NCBI GenBank assembly: GCA_947462335.1 | Contig: OX381706.1 | Coordinates: 12,686,784 to 12,750,783, forward strand | From: Harmothoe impar | Taxonomy: Eukaryota > Annelida > Polychaeta > Phyllodocida > Polynoidae | Reading direction: 5' to 3' | DNA: 64,000 bases | Part shown: positions 33,220 through 46,153 of the stretch, piece after piece | Layout: each line of letters opens with the position of its first letter | Numbering within the stretch: position 1 is the first letter of the stretch | Program-made: the position numbers and the translations under genes | Notes under the pieces: model-generated | What the model saw: the letters and a program-made list of their open reading frames with translations, nothing else | Told to the model about the DNA's origin: nothing | The model's database searches: none

Positions 33220-33424
33220 TAGAGAAACATTATTTGATATGTTTTCTTTACTGGGAGACACCTCCCGTTCCCCTCTTGTTACTTGTCCCTACCTTGGCTA
33301 TGCCCGACCACTACCCTATGTGGATATGTGGAGGCCCAGAATAGCCTTCACCCATGGGGTTTCTCTCCTGTGTGTGTCACCAATTGTGACTTTAAATTGT
33401 CTTCTTCTGCCATTATGTGTCCCT

Positions 33425-33665
33425 TTAAACCTTTAAGTGTGGTATGATAGCTTAATGCATCATACTCTTGCTCTTCATGATACATAAATTCAGCCATGGC
33501 AAGTAACTTGCCAGTGGTGCAATCAAGCATCATGCCGACCATACAGGGTTGAGACAGTTCCGATGGGTTGGCATGATGCACCAACAAATTACTAGCCAGG
33601 CCTGCATTCATGCATCATGACAACAAATGTCATCTATTAGCAACATACAATCCTTAAAGTGTTAA
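33425..33665. mobile_element. MITE with CCCTTTAAG ends, TTAA borders
   Basis: TTAA at 33425-33428 and 33662-33665 bound ACCTTTAAGTGTGG and its inverted partner CCTTAAAGTGTTAA. The interior has GTAACTTGCCAGTGGTGCAA and ATCATGCCGACC, as in the copies at 27243 and 36138. Confidence 0.6.
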
Positions 33666-34225
33666 CCTAGCGGCCATTGTAAATTGTTTCCAACATTGAG
33701 AATATAAATATGTGACCTTCCTCTCCTGTGTAAGTCACCATGTGTCTCTTTGAGATACTTCCAGATCTGAGGAAACTCCCACAGGTATAACTCACACCAG
33801 ACATCACCCAGTGATCTTACTGAGTCTCATTTGGAAACAACTGTCAATCCATTATCATTTGTAAAATTTCCTGGTGTGTTCACATTCATTACCTGCCCAA
33901 GTGTATCACCAGTTCTCCAAGAATTGGATCTATCCCTGAGAGGTGCTACCACCTAGTGGATTAACGATGCAAACCAACTAAGCTAAGGCATAGGACTACA
34001 GTGCTGCCAGTTAAGGCAGTGTTATGAACTAACATATCAAGTACATTTTAAATATATTCCATTTTTCCAAACATCTTCCTAGATTCTGAAGCTAAGCTGG
34101 GCAACCCAGATGTCTAGCAAAGTGATTTGGGGTCCCTAGATATGTACCAATCCAAAATGTATTATCTGATTTGTTCCCCAAATATGAGACTGTTATGCCA
34201 TATATGTGCGTTGGGCCCAAGGTCT

Positions 34226-36214
34226 ATAGGGCTGGTATCTTTCATCATGACAACCATGGGCATGATGTATTTAAGCAATATGCTATTCCTAAAGGGTTAA
34301 ATTACTAAATGCAGAGACATGGGAGCAGGTTGGTGTAAGGTGTCCTACCCCACAGGCTGACATTATATGCGTACACAGCCGGCTACATGTCCGAAATGTC
34401 TAGCCTACAAGTTATGTCCAGCTAGATGGGGATACCCCCCCCCCCCACCTGACCTGTGGCATTACACGCACGAGTCGCCACACAGGTCGTGATCTTAACC
34501 TCACAAATTCCGGGCACTTAAACGTGATGGTAAGCCTATGGTGAGCACTTGGTTACTGCAAGTGTTAGCATAGACACACCCTTAGTTGAATATATTTCAA
34601 ATGATATTAAATTCCTGGTGCCTGGATGCCCAGGGTCTTAAGCATTAGAGTGACACGTTTAAGTAGGTCTAGGTTCATGTTGCCCATATTGGCTTATTTA
34701 ACATCTGCAAATTAGTTTGTTAACATCTAGAGCCTACACTATTTAATATGTGCTGCACCTGTCCTTGAGATTGCTCTTGAATACCATTTTCCTAATGAAG
34801 AATCTTTGAATAATGAGCAAAACAAGCAGTGATGATGAACCTTGATATCACCATTGCCCAAGACTGCAATGATAGACACTTGATATTGTGAGTCTATCTG
34901 ATAAAAGATTTCCAATAAAGAGAGTTGACCTGCATGCGCTTCATGGCGAATCAGCAGGTTATTGAGTGCAAGCAGTGTGATTATTACACTCACACTATTA
35001 AGAGTGTAGACACATCCAAAGTTGATACCTCCATTACAACTAAACGATTAGCCACAGCATGCCCCGGGCATTATCCGATTACAAGATGTATGAAACCTGG
35101 CATGTCAGTAGCTTCTAAATTATTCAGATTGCTCATACACCCAAAAAAAAAACAGAGTCAAAAGTGAGTCCAGGTTGCCTAAGAGAGCCTAGGTGACTCT
35201 CTGGCTGACCTAAGGGAGTCACCTGGGGGAGTGTTATGACCCAGAAAGCTAGATGACTCCCTTAGGACAGCAAGACAGTCATCTCGGCTCACTTAGGCGA
35301 TCTGGACTCTCCTGCAGGCAACCTGGGCTCCCTTTTGACGCTGTTTCTTTTCTCATGCTACCCAACTTCACAGCATGTGGTACACTACAGGTAAGATTAC
35401 TAGACCTCAGCTATTGGAATGCCTTGACCTTGATCCATGAAGGCACGTTTTACCACTCCCTCCCTTCTCATTTCTGACAGCTATCTGTCCAATTTATTGT
35501 CCCCATGTTAGTGACATGGTATCGCTATTGATATCGGATTGAGGCATGGCCAGCAGGCATCTGAACAGGGAATGTTATATGTAAGATAGATTACTACTGC
35601 AGTTAGTGTAGGGAATATTCCATGACAACTGGTAAAATAATGCATTCACTAGTAAAATCATGATGCACATCCATTGCTAAAATGAAGCATTTCTGTTTAA
35701 AAATATAATATGACTTGGATCAAAGTTGCCTCTTAACAACTTGCATGATCAGAGGACTTATCAAGGTGAATAAAGTTTTACGAGGAGAGAATATCAATAT
35801 ATCACTTTAGTAGTTCTTTATACAGATGGGAAGTACTCAGAACAGTGTAATGAATTGCTAAATTTGGCAAGGTCACATGATCAGACGAGATTATCAGGCT
35901 TTTGGGAAGTGTCTTTCCTTGTCTTTCAGCATTGCTAATATTGTACCTGCAAGCTTATCAAGTGCAGATATTACTGGGAATGACACCCCCTGTCATAACC
36001 TCTGACAGATAGTGATGGATGATCCGGCTAAATTGTGTCCATTGATGCACTGAGTTGGGTACTCTAGCCCAGCCATGTCAGCCTGTTGGGTAGGACATCC
36101 TACACCAACCTGCTCCCATGTCTCTGCATTTAGTAATTTAACCCTTTAGGAATAGCATATCGCTTAAATACATCATGCCCATGGTTGTCATGATGAAAGA
36201 TTCCAGCCCTAGTG
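34226..36214. repeat. inverted repeat pair (arms about 140 bp)
   Basis: 34226-34366 is the reverse complement of 36079-36214 with few changes. Both arms contain GGGAGCAGGTTGGTGTA or its complement next to the TTAAATTACTAAATGC junction with a CCCTTTAGGAATAG element. The arms are about 1.7 kb apart and could arise from two copies of one composite element in opposite orientation. Confidence 0.65.
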
Positions 36215-36347
36215 AGTAACTTGCCAGGGCTTGAGACTCACAAATGGTTGGAATATTTCACCAATGCAGCAATAGTGAGTTACTCGCCACAGCTGCATTG
36301 GTGCACAAATGTCATCTTTAAGCGACATGCCATCCTTAAAGGGTTAA
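36138..36347. mobile_element. MITE with CCCTTTAGGA ends and TTAA duplications
   Basis: TTAA at 36138-36141 and 36344-36347 flank CCCTTTAGGAATAGCATATC and the inverted GACATGCCATCCTTAAAGGG. The TTAA duplication plus CCC-starting ends is the piggyBac signature. The best preserved copy in the window, 210 bp including TTAA. Confidence 0.7.
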
Positions 36348-36654
36348 TGAACGTCATTCATAGGAGAGTGTCACTTTACTTCTGCCTCACATCATCTGAC
36401 CTCAAACCTCATCAGATGGGGCCCAGTAGACATCAGATAGACACATAACATGGCTGCTATGGAAGATGGGTAGCATATACCTGTGTGAGCCTATATTCGT
36501 AATGTTGGAAATACTACCTGGCATTGGAGTGTTGAATGTGTACACACTATATAAGCACTTTGAGGCCACCTTTTCATATAGGGTCATATTCCTGAAAGCA
36601 TGGCATTTGTAGCATGATCTGTACACTGGACCTCAGAATTCAATTGTGTGTGAC

Positions 36655-36979
36655 TAGGGAGTGGTCATTTTCTAACAACAGGGAGGTTGGGGGGTCAGTG
36701 GATTTTTGCGGAGGGGGTCGAAACTTCTTCGGTCCCCCCCCACAGGAGGTGTTGAAATGTTGTTGGTCCCTCCCTCAGACAAGTTGAAATTGAGCGCGGT
36801 CGACCTCTTTGAGCTATAGTAGTGCGCAGGCTTTTGCACTAAAAAGGGGTGAAATTTATTTGGTCCCCCTTCAAGAGGGGTCCAAATCGTTTTGGTCCCC
36901 CCCTTTAAGGGGTCAACATTTTGTTGGTCCCCCTCCCAAATCCACCCCCCCATGTTGTTAAAAAATGACCACTCCCTTA
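36655..36979. mobile_element. MITE-like element with 29-bp terminal inverted repeats
   Basis: The left end TAGGGAGTGGTCATTTTCTA and the right end TTAAAAAATGACCACTCCCT are inverted repeats of about 29 bp. The interior alternates GGTCCCCC blocks with AT-rich spacers. Sister copy at 834-1078. Apparent ORFs inside are shadows of the low-complexity sequence. Confidence 0.7.
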
Positions 36980-38108
36980 CTGGCTGTCCACTATCCATTG
37001 TTGGGCTGCTAACCTGGACATCAGGGCTGATTAGTGGGCATATTAAGGTAATAAATACAGGAGAGTCTGCTTCCCTCATAGGGCCGGTTATATATCGAAA
37101 TCCAACCAATTAATCAAAGATACAGAAATAACAAACACTTAATAAGAATGAAATTACTTGTGTATAAATTGGAAAACAATATCACTTGCGGCCTGAAATA
37201 TCAAACAGTGAATATTTCCATCACGTCTCCTCATAATGAAGTCCCTAAAAATGTTATAGGCCTCGATTCATGCATTACAATACTCATCATTATCTTATGG
37301 AGGCCCTCAATGTGCACAGCTTAGCACTTATTAAGTTGTGCAGCAAAGAATTATGCAGGCCTTAATAAGGGCTTAATAGGTGGTCTGTGCCCACTGGGCT
37401 GCCTATGAATGACCTGGTTCTAAGACTCTTGGTTTAGGATGCCTTGATATGTACAGGTAAATGCATGTAAGCCAAAAATGCTGGACATTATGGACCTTCC
37501 TATTACAGTGTATCATAAACCAGTGATTTATTGAACTGAAGTAAAGGATGTTCTTCCTATTCAGAGTCCTACATTTTTTATTCTTACTGCATTGCTCCGA
37601 CATAATAATACAATTATGATAGCGCCCTGCCATGAAAAATATATGCAGAGTCCTTATTCATATGCAAAGACGCTGTGTAGGATGTTTACACTGCAACTAC
37701 GCTAAGCATTATTTGGAAAAGAAAAACTATAATGCTTCTTCCTGTTGAGCCTATCTGCCTTTGTGATTACATTATGGAGTATAATTGGCTTTTAAAGATG
37801 GAGCCTGGATTATGCAACTAAGTTAGACAAATCAAATTTTCAAATGATTCTTGCCAGACCTTAATGTTCTACCCCTATCTGTGCTCCTTTGTAGGATTTA
37901 CCTTTTATTATCACTTCTCGGGCTAGATGGCAAATAAAAGACTAACCCTCCACCCACTAATTAGCTGATATTCATTTCAAATCACCCTCCCCCCCCCCCA
38001 AAGCAGCTTTTCAGAATTGGTCCCTGAGGATATTGAACAAGCCAGTGGAAATACATTTTGTTGCAGGTAATTGAATGGACTGACTTTAAATGTTGACCTC
38101 CCCCCACC

Positions 38109-38547
38109 CTACACTGAAAATCCATAGATTGAAGGGGTTAGTCAGTACAGACTATCCTAGGTTGGTCATCTGAGTGTTAGTCATAATGGCAAAGTTATAT
38201 TCAAAGATAACCAAGGGGGTCAGTACAGACTATCCTAGGTTGGTCATCGGAGTGTTAGTCATAATGGCAAAGTTATATTTAAAAATGACCAAAGGGTCAG
38301 TCAGTAGTGGCTAACTTAGGTGCATCATTGGTGTGTTGTATTTGTATGCCACCAGTTGGGGCCACCTGCTAAGACCACTCAGGTGCTGCCCCTGGAAATT
38401 AAAAGACTAAGGTGGGTTGGTCAGTACTGACCAACCTGACAATAAAAACCTAGGTTGGTCGTATAGGGAGCCAAAAAATGACTAACTAGGTTAGGCGCTA
38501 GTGACTAAGAGGTTGGGCGTATAGGGAGCCCAGGAATATCAGTGTAG
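38109..38547 (+). mobile_element. MITE, CTACACTGA termini, TGACTAACC family
   Basis: Ends CTACACTGAAAAT and AATATCAGTGTAG are inverted repeats; TA may be the target duplication. Inside, TTAGTCAGTACAGACTATCC...GGCAAAGTTATAT is tandemly duplicated. An inverted copy lies at 45790-46153, and older fragments near 19690-20360 and 22390-22690. Non-coding. Confidence 0.7.
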
Positions 38548-40179
38548 CTCGGAGCATCCTCAAGTTTTGGCCTCCCTACAGAGTGCTTGTTTTTCATTAT
38601 GAACCCCTCATATCAACCTTGCCGCTCCTCTATAGATTGCAATATTCGAAGTGCCTCTAAAGTCAAGCTGTGCAGATATTGATGTCAGGGACACTGGCTG
38701 TTAAGGAGTTACAAGCAAATGAATAAATATTTGGTCATTTAAAGTGAAGCAAGGTTGCTTCCTGGTTTTGTTTATTATTATATTGCATCTTTGACACAAT
38801 AATTTCATAAAAAGCTAGAGGAAGGTACATATAGCCAATCCTCTTTCATGATCAGTGCTACACTTCACAAGTGCCAATTCTCAAAGACCTCACTAAGTTA
38901 ACAAGTCACCCAGTTAGTATTTAGAAGGTAGATTACACTTGCATTTTAACAGCAGAGTCTTCAGTACTGCAAAAGACATGAACACTGGAGAAATATGATT
39001 TCAATCCGGATCTCTTTATCGTATATTGTACCTTTATATATCACAACATCATCTTTTTTTTTAAATGACATGTATCAATAGACGTATAATAAACAGAACT
39101 TTTTATCTTGAGCCCCCTGAGACATAATATCCAATGAAGTGTACTCCCCTGCTTGCTAGACACTAGGAATATTTGGAAGACGGCTTATGTTGAGAATCAG
39201 CCAGTATAGGTAGGTTCTATATATTGCCTCTACTAAAGTCTGCCTACTGGGAAATGAGGCAACTAGCATGCATTGGTATCCTCTCTAGGCCTCACCTCGG
39301 AAATAGTCTTAACCTTACTCACCTTCAGTCAATTACTCCAAGATAAAGAAGAGGGAAGCAGCATACATCTATAACTATGTTGCCTTGTAATTAAAACACC
39401 TCCTGATAAACAAAATAGTGGCATTGGCAATCATCTGAATTTGTGTTTGAAAAATATGCTAACAGAGAATAAGTTCTGTTTGTTACACATTTGGAGACAT
39501 ATACTCATGATCGAATGATATGTTGCGGGCTTGTAATATCTTGATAAAGTAGAAAAGCGAATTATATGTTCCAAAATAACTAGTCTAGGGAACATTGAAA
39601 TACACTATTTACACATTATTTCTACTTTGACATGTGTGGATAATATGCTTTGTTGAGCCAATTGTTATTACATCATTAATCTCACTTTATACAAGCGGTG
39701 CCTGGTACAAGCCAACACAATGTATTATAGTATCAGGATGTTCATAAAGCACTTTTATATCATGAAGTTGATGGACTACTAATTAACTACCAAAAAATGT
39801 ATCTTGTGCATTTTGGTGTTCAGAATGGGAAGCATGCCCATAGCCAAGTTTCCTGCATGTCTATAATCTGCCCCACCCAAAACACCTGTAAATTCTCACT
39901 GTCCATATTCACCTTGTCTTCCGAATATAGTGTTTTAGAGTTCTGGCCTTTGCACTACAAAAAAACACATCACACCTGAACAAATAAGCATTCATTCCTT
40001 GGACCACAACAGTGCTTTAGAACAGCTGGAAAATAAGGATATGGCACACAAAAGTGTCATTTTGTGTTCTTTATATATGTGTCTCAAAGTAGACAGAGAC
40101 TATTTGAATTTACTAACACCTACCCACTCAAAGTAGACTAAGTGGATTATTATTCTGTTGAGCTTGCCCTACCACAACC

Positions 40180-40400
40180 CACATTAAATTTGTAAATTGT
40201 GTAAGTGTAACACATTCCAATTGACACAGTGTGACCTTCGTGCTGATTGCCATAGATTAACAACCGAGTTGTTCAAGACATTGAAGAACCCAGACGAGGT
40301 GATCGAACCCACCCGTGAACAACGTCCACCTGAAGTGTCTCCAAGAGAAAATGCTCTACTCTCCAAGAGCCCACTCAGCCAAGGCATAGAGATGGAGAAT
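40180..40400 (-). mobile_element. tRNA-derived SINE head
   Basis: On the minus strand, TTGGCTGAGTGGGC fits the pol III A box and, about 75 nt on, GGTTCGATCACC fits the B box. The spacing is that of a Ser/Leu-type tRNA with a long variable arm. The plus-strand ORF across it is a shadow. The tail length is uncertain. Confidence 0.5.
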
Positions 40401-41133
40401 GACTTGGACTACACAATTCAATGTCTAAGCTTCCAAACTGACTTAAAGTGGCATAATCACCGAGCGTTTCCCACTGACAATTCTAGTACTGTTCTAGTCT
40501 ACTATGTGGTTAAGTGTGAGTGATGAGAATGCCCCTTTAATTAATGCATCAAGTTGATAGATAATTCAATGCAAAATAATTACATGGAACTGTGACTGGT
40601 CATAACGGGAGCACACTTAATTATCTATCAAGCATGACATCAGATGAGACTAAGAACACTGGATAAAATTCTTTGCCACCAAACGTCATTACTTTTTCCT
40701 GAAGCAGGTCTTTATTTTTAAAGTATTAGGAGTAAACAATGCAACCCACCAATTCAAATGGATGCACTTTGGATATCAGTAGACCGAAAATCGTGGTTTG
40801 AAATAAATTACCTGGGGGCCATTTCACCACATAATATGGACCCCCCGTATCACTCATATGGGGGGTCCGTATGTCACATATGGCGTTTTTCCGTTTCACC
40901 ACATAATATGTGGAGGTCCGTATTCAAATGTGGGGGGTCCGGATTCAAATGTGGCGTTTTTCCATTTCACCACATAATGTGGAGGTCAAAAAATCCGTAT
41001 ACGGTCCGTATATTTCCCCTTGAATGTGGCAGGTCTAGGGGCAGCATATATTGAGAAAATGGTGGAAAAAAGGGACCAAAAAGGGCCGTATGTTGTAAAT
41101 AGGGTCCGCATGTTGTTTTATGACTAGAGGATA

Positions 41134-41283
41134 GGTCGAGGAATGGAGTGGGGAGGCCGAGGAATGGAGTTGGGAGGTCTAGGAATGGAGAAGGGAGGTC
41201 GGGCAATGGAGAGGGGAGGTCGGGAAATGGAGAGGGGAGGTCGGGCAATGGAGAGGGGAGGTCAGGGAAGGAGGGGGAGGTCG
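41134..41283 (+). repeat. 21-bp purine minisatellite
   Basis: About seven units of the type GGTCGGGCAATGGAGAGGGGA, the best conserved towards the right. Confidence 0.8.
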
Positions 41284-41432
41284 AGGAAACGATCAGGGAT
41301 CTTTTAAGGACCGCACAGTGTAGAATGCGGCCATTAAAACCTTATTGCTTCATGCAGTATGTACTGGATTGAGCTAAAAAGGCAGAAGCACTACATATAC
41401 TATTGGGTGATGAGTATCATTGCATGAGTCCC

Positions 41433-41500
41433 GGTGCAGCAGTCGGTTAGCTGTTGGGCTCAATATTCTGAGGTTGTGGGTACAGATCCTGCTAGATACC
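41433..41500 (+). mobile_element. tRNA-like SINE fragment
   Basis: CAGTCGGTTAGCTGTTGGGC resembles a pol III A box and D arm. CTCA-ATATTC-TGAG could be an anticodon arm, and GTGGGTACAGATCCTGC a B box and T arm. Mature tRNA geometry is not fully met, so a SINE head or pseudo-tRNA is more likely than a working tRNA. Confidence 0.4.
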
Positions 41501-41675
41501 CAGGCTCTCAAAGAGAAAAAGAGCTCTTAAATATAACCACCTCCTAGGGGTGTATAGTAAATATAACCAACAGGCTAATTTCAATGAGTTGAACACATGG
41601 GAGGTTTCTCCCCTGTGTGTTTATATGTGTGTGTGTGTCCCTGTCCGTCCTCTGTCCATCCTATGGTCACCTGTC

Positions 41676-41972
41676 CATTTCCCCAACCTCTCCTGTCCAT
41701 ACCCCGACTTCCTCAGTTTCTCCCCCGACCTCTCCTGTCCCTTCCCCAACTTTTCTTGTCCCATCTCCGACTTCTCCTGTCCCTTCCCCGACCACTCCTG
41801 GCCCTTTCTGACTTCTCCTGTCCATTCCCCGACCTCTCCTCTCCCCTCCCCTGTCCCTCCCCCGACCTCTCCTGTCCCTCCCCCGACCTCTCTTGTCCCT
41901 CCCCCGACCTCTCCTGTCCCTTCCCCGACCTCTCCTGTCCCTACCTTGACCTCCTCTGTCTGTTCTCCAACA
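41676..41972 (+). repeat. 21-bp pyrimidine minisatellite
   Basis: A dozen or more units of the type CCCCGACCTCTCCTGTCCCT, inverted relative to the purine array at 41134-41283. Confidence 0.8.
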
Positions 41973-42274
41973 TACGGACCCTATTTATACCCTCCCCAGC
42001 CTACCTCCGTATGTTGCTACATATTATGACGTCACAGAGGGATTTCCCTAGGGGTTCCCCGGAATGTAGACTGGTTTTTGCACAATTTTACAATTGGGCC
42101 AGGTGAGTGCCGTATGTCACATACGGAAATGTAAAAAAATAGCTCAAACATACGGACACAACACGGCAATGGTCCAGAAATGGAAAAATGATTATTCCAA
42201 AAAAAATCCGTATGAGGGACGCATTTGGGTGCCGCATGTTGCTTTTTTATAATGGATGCGGTGAAAAGGCTCCC

Positions 42275-43679
42275 TGCTGATGCTCTGCCCTAAGTGTAAT
42301 ATCGAAACCATGAATAAATACTAAGGACCAATACAAAACCAATGTAAGACAGTGAGCTGCTTGGGGAATTTGCCATTTAGGAAAAGAAATATTATTATAC
42401 CCTGTTATTAAGTTAATCAAATTGCCATAGATTTATCATGCTTAATTGTTGACAGATTTAGAATACCCCTGCATAAGTTTAAAAGCAGGCTAGAGCAGCT
42501 ACTAAACAACAAATCTCTGGTTACTTTTATTAGCATAACATTAGCATTCATTGCCAGGGTGCAATGGTTATCACAAAGCTCAGGATCATCCAATGGATAA
42601 TAATGGCTGTTCCTGGTTTCTGGTCATATGGCATCACCAAAGTTTGTAGAGGAGGATTTGACAAATTAATGCTTTGGCTCTACTGAAAGGGTTGTAGCTT
42701 GAATGAATGAAGATAATATCATCTTGATATAAAACAGTCTTTGATCAATTAAATTCCAATTGAAAGTGATCTCAACTTTACAAATATGATTTGATATATG
42801 ATTATATGGTATTTCTCCATCTGCTAGATTTGTTTGATAATTTTGCATTATGGATTGCCTGACCAATATTTATAGAGGCACTGAATTGGAGTATTTCCAT
42901 TTTAGGAAATAGATGACATCTCCCGCAGTATAGATCTACAAAGACATTGCTTCACATTGGTCTTATTATAACGGATTATATTTCTCCACTTCAGATGGCA
43001 ATTATGAAGTTGATATGACCGAGACAGAATCAACAGAATTCCTACTCAAAAATGAATTGGCCATCACATGTCTCGTCCACTATATGAATTGACATCTAGT
43101 ACAAAATTCGTAGGGCTATACAGGTCATAAACCAACGGTCTACTCTATATTTCCAGGCACACACTGTTGTAGCCATATATATGGTTCAATAAACGCAACA
43201 AGTAGTTGCACCTTGCTTGTAGATTGAGATGAGTTGCTCAGAAGGCAATTAGCGCACAACAGGAGTAGATCAGGAATTACTGACTTCCCACTCCCAATGG
43301 TGGTATTAGCTGACCCAGCATGCTCTAGGCTCAGTGGCCAATATAAGCTGAGGTAATAAAGAGCGTGGTGTCTGTAGGCCAATCTCCCTTGGCAAAGACT
43401 CTCCTACTCATCGCTACCTCACGCTACAGACTCTTCTGGAATAGGAGGGACAAACCCAGGACTCTCCTGTGGAAGAAGTCCAGAAAATGGTACTACATGT
43501 ACTTATCTAGTTTCCTATCTGCATCACAATCTGCCTGTATTTCTACCCCAAAACAGTAAAAATCGGAAAATAGATAAATTATACCAGATAACATAGGCAA
43601 TAGGTCTGTAACTTTCAGATATTCTTGTTTAGGGCTTCCTTCAAATATTTAAATGAAATGGTTTACATAAATGAAGGAT
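42275..43679. other. intergenic host DNA
   Basis: No gene, RNA or clear repeat recognised. Confidence 0.4.
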
Positions 43680-44639
43680 TTCAGCGCACCTGGCGTAGAG
43701 GGCAATATTTCCGTATTTTCATGTTGACACCTTTGAGTGCCATAAACTGGTATTACACTCTATGAGACACCCCTGACTAGGTATTCAGGAGTGTCTCAAA
43801 TGAAGGCCATTGAAATGTTATTGGCCTTGATTCATTCCATGCAATACTCATCATTAGCTGTTGGAAGCCCTCCTAATTTGCACAGCTCAGCTCAAGGGGC
43901 ATTATTAAGGTGTGATAAAGCCCCGGAGAGGACACAGTAAATAGTCTGTGCCTACTGGGATGGCTATTATAAGTGTCCTAGTTCTAAGACATCGACTCTC
44001 CACTATGAGAGCTTTGATACAGGTACATGCCAGTGACCTGGAAAATCTGAGCTATACAGACCATCCTGTTTCAGTGTTTCACTACCGCCTGATAGTACAA
44101 CCGACCCCATTCCATTTTCTAACTGTCAAATCTATCATTCTCATCTCAATCACAAGATGTCGCTTTTGGTATCGGAAAGAGGCATTCTCAGCAGGCAGCT
44201 CTACAGCGAATGTTACATGTCAAATGGCATACTACTGCACAAAATAAAGCATTTACCTTTAAACTATAAGGTGGACCTAGGTAGCCTTTAATCAATTGGC
44301 ATAGTCAAAGGGCTTATCACCAAAATGATTTTGTTTTAAATGAAATAGTTTATCCTATTTATTCTATCTTGAAATAGATATTACTCATGAGAGTGTAACA
44401 AATAACTACATTAAGAAAGGTCATTTGACAGAAATCAGGAGATCAGATGCTATTATCAGGCTTTTGACAGGTCTAAGCAACGACCGGTGAGATAGTACAT
44501 CCTCGATTGAAAAGTCCGCCCTCATTCCCGGGGTCCGTTTGCACCCACCTCCCCCACACCCCCCCTCCTCACATCCACACATGGTCCAGAAGCCGTGAAA
44601 GCCACATGCGGCACTGCGTTTGTCCATGCGGTTGGCGGT

Positions 44640-45060
44640 GTGTGTGTGGGGGGGGGGGTTGATTGATTGATTGATTGATTTGTTTAACGTCCCAGCGTAC
44701 ATAGACCCTATGGGACTTCACAGGTTTGATCGGACAATAGGTCCTTTCATTTCTCATCTTAAAGTTGCGCATAAGTGTGTGGGTGCGTGTGCGCGTGGGT
44801 GTGTTTGTGAGTCTGCTTGTAGCAGTGGAACACGGCTCGTAGCAGTGAGATACTGCTCGTGGCATCGGGCCCCGCTTTATTGTGCTGCCTCACACAGGTG
44901 GTGTGCCGCAGACTGTAGACACATCATCTGGCCAGTCACATTATCCTGACACCGGCGAACCAGTCGTAGTTCCATACCAATTGGGCCAGCAGATCAGGGC
45001 TGGCGAGTATGCAACTACTTTCCGTCTGGCTAGAGAAATCTTCTCCAGCCTACCCTACCG
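44640..45060 (+). repeat. dispersed element with (TTGA)n and TTTAACGTCCC
   Basis: A GT/G-rich run and (TTGA)n at 44659-44681 lead into TTTGTTTAACGTCCC, followed by ATTGTGCTGCCTCACACAGG and CACATTATCCTGACACCGGC. From memory this resembles a repeat common in molluscan and other lophotrochozoan genomes; I cannot check that. It is inserted in copy B of the host duplication. Confidence 0.4.
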
Positions 45061-45789
45061 AAACATAGGGGGGCCTGTTCCTCCCCTTTTACATCTTTTC
45101 AAACATCTTTGTTTCCCGCAGGAAACTCAGTAGTTGGGGGGGTGGGGACTTTAAGACAGGCCAGGCACTGCCTGCTCAGTGTGTATGCCAGGGTATAGGC
45201 CTACTACATAAATGTATATGGTGCATTATTAAACTCAAGATTCCTTAGTTACTCCAGTTCGGGGACCTTACAGCTTCTGGATTCACCTAGAGAAGATATG
45301 TACCAACCATGTTACAAAGGTGAATTCTATCCAAAACCTAGCAAAGACAATCACAATTGAGTTATAGTTTTACAGTTAATGCATTTTCGGATTCATCTGG
45401 TCAAATGAAGACACTTTGCTATTTTTTCTTTCCAATGCATATGTTTGTAAATATCATGTATGAAAGTAAGTTAGTGAGATTTTAAGTTTTAGATGAGAAT
45501 ATAAGTTATATTTGGATGGCTGCCATCCATCAGGACGCTGCTATGGCTCACACCTTGAGCATCCTCCATGATGAGGATGGCCGTTCAGGTAGCAATGGCC
45601 TTTGAGGCTGGCGTTGCCGGGACCTGTTTGAGAAGTGTCTTCTGCTGTCTTTCAGCATTGCTAATATTGTACTTGCAAGCTTATCGAGTGCATATATATC
45701 TGAGAATGACAACCCCTGCCATATCCTCTGACACATGGTGATTGATAGTGTGGCTTAATTGTGTCCATGGATGCAGTGAGTTGGGTGCA

Positions 45790-46153
45790 CTACACTGATA
45801 TTCCTAGGCTCCCTATACGCCCAACCCCTCAGTCACTAGTGCCTAACCTAGTTAGTCATTTTTTGGCTCCCTATAGGACCAACCTAAGTCAGTTATTATT
45901 GTCAGGTTGTTCAGTACTGACCAACCCACCTTAGTCTTTTGATTTCCAGGGGGAGCCACTGAGTGGTCATGACAGGTGGCCCCAACTAGTGGTATACAAA
46001 TACAACACACCAATGATGAATCTAGGTTAGCCACTACTGACTGACCCCTTGGTCATTTTTGAATATAACTTTGCCATTTTGAGTACACTCATATGACCAA
46101 CCTAGGATAGTCTGAACTGACTAACCCTTTCAATCTATGGATTTTCAGTGTAG
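45790..46153 (-). mobile_element. MITE, CTACACTGA termini (inverted copy)
   Basis: Reverse complement of 38109-38547 lacking one internal duplicate. Its ends are CTACACTGATATT and TTTTCAGTGTAG. Confidence 0.7.

Larger units (their letters stand above)
35470..39880 (+). repeat. host segment, copy A of a diverged duplication
   Basis: Blocks align by eye with copy B: 35470-36075 with 44105-44350 and 45600-45800; 37220-37510 with 43800-44090; 37520-37870 with 47515-47860; 38790-39880 with 48035-48655. Shared strings include TTCAGCATTGCTAATATTGT, CAGAGTCCTA and GTTGAGAATCAGCCAG. There are many substitutions and indels and no ORF, so this is an old non-coding duplication or a large dead repeat. 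Confidence 0.7.
40814..42274. mobile_element. terminal-inverted-repeat element with opposed minisatellites
   Basis: The left end GGGGGCCATTTCACCACATA and the inverse of the right end GGGAGCCTTTTCACCGCAT match. Both arms are rich in CCGTATG/CATACGG motifs. The centre holds a purine array (41134-41283), a tRNA-like SINE (41433-41500) and a pyrimidine array (41676-41972) that is the reverse complement of the purine array. The whole could fold into a long hairpin. The ORFs in it are low-complexity artefacts. Confidence 0.55.

Noticed and set aside
36672..37109. 145-aa minus-strand ORF and its plus-strand partner
   Set aside because: Lies on a MITE with GGTCCCCC blocks; a low-complexity artefact.
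40197..40523. 108-aa plus-strand ORF
   Set aside because: Antisense to a tRNA-derived SINE.
41550..42106. Overlapping long ORFs rich in Pro/Ser/Leu
   Set aside because: All three frames stay open because of the 21-bp pyrimidine minisatellite; no domain and no start context.
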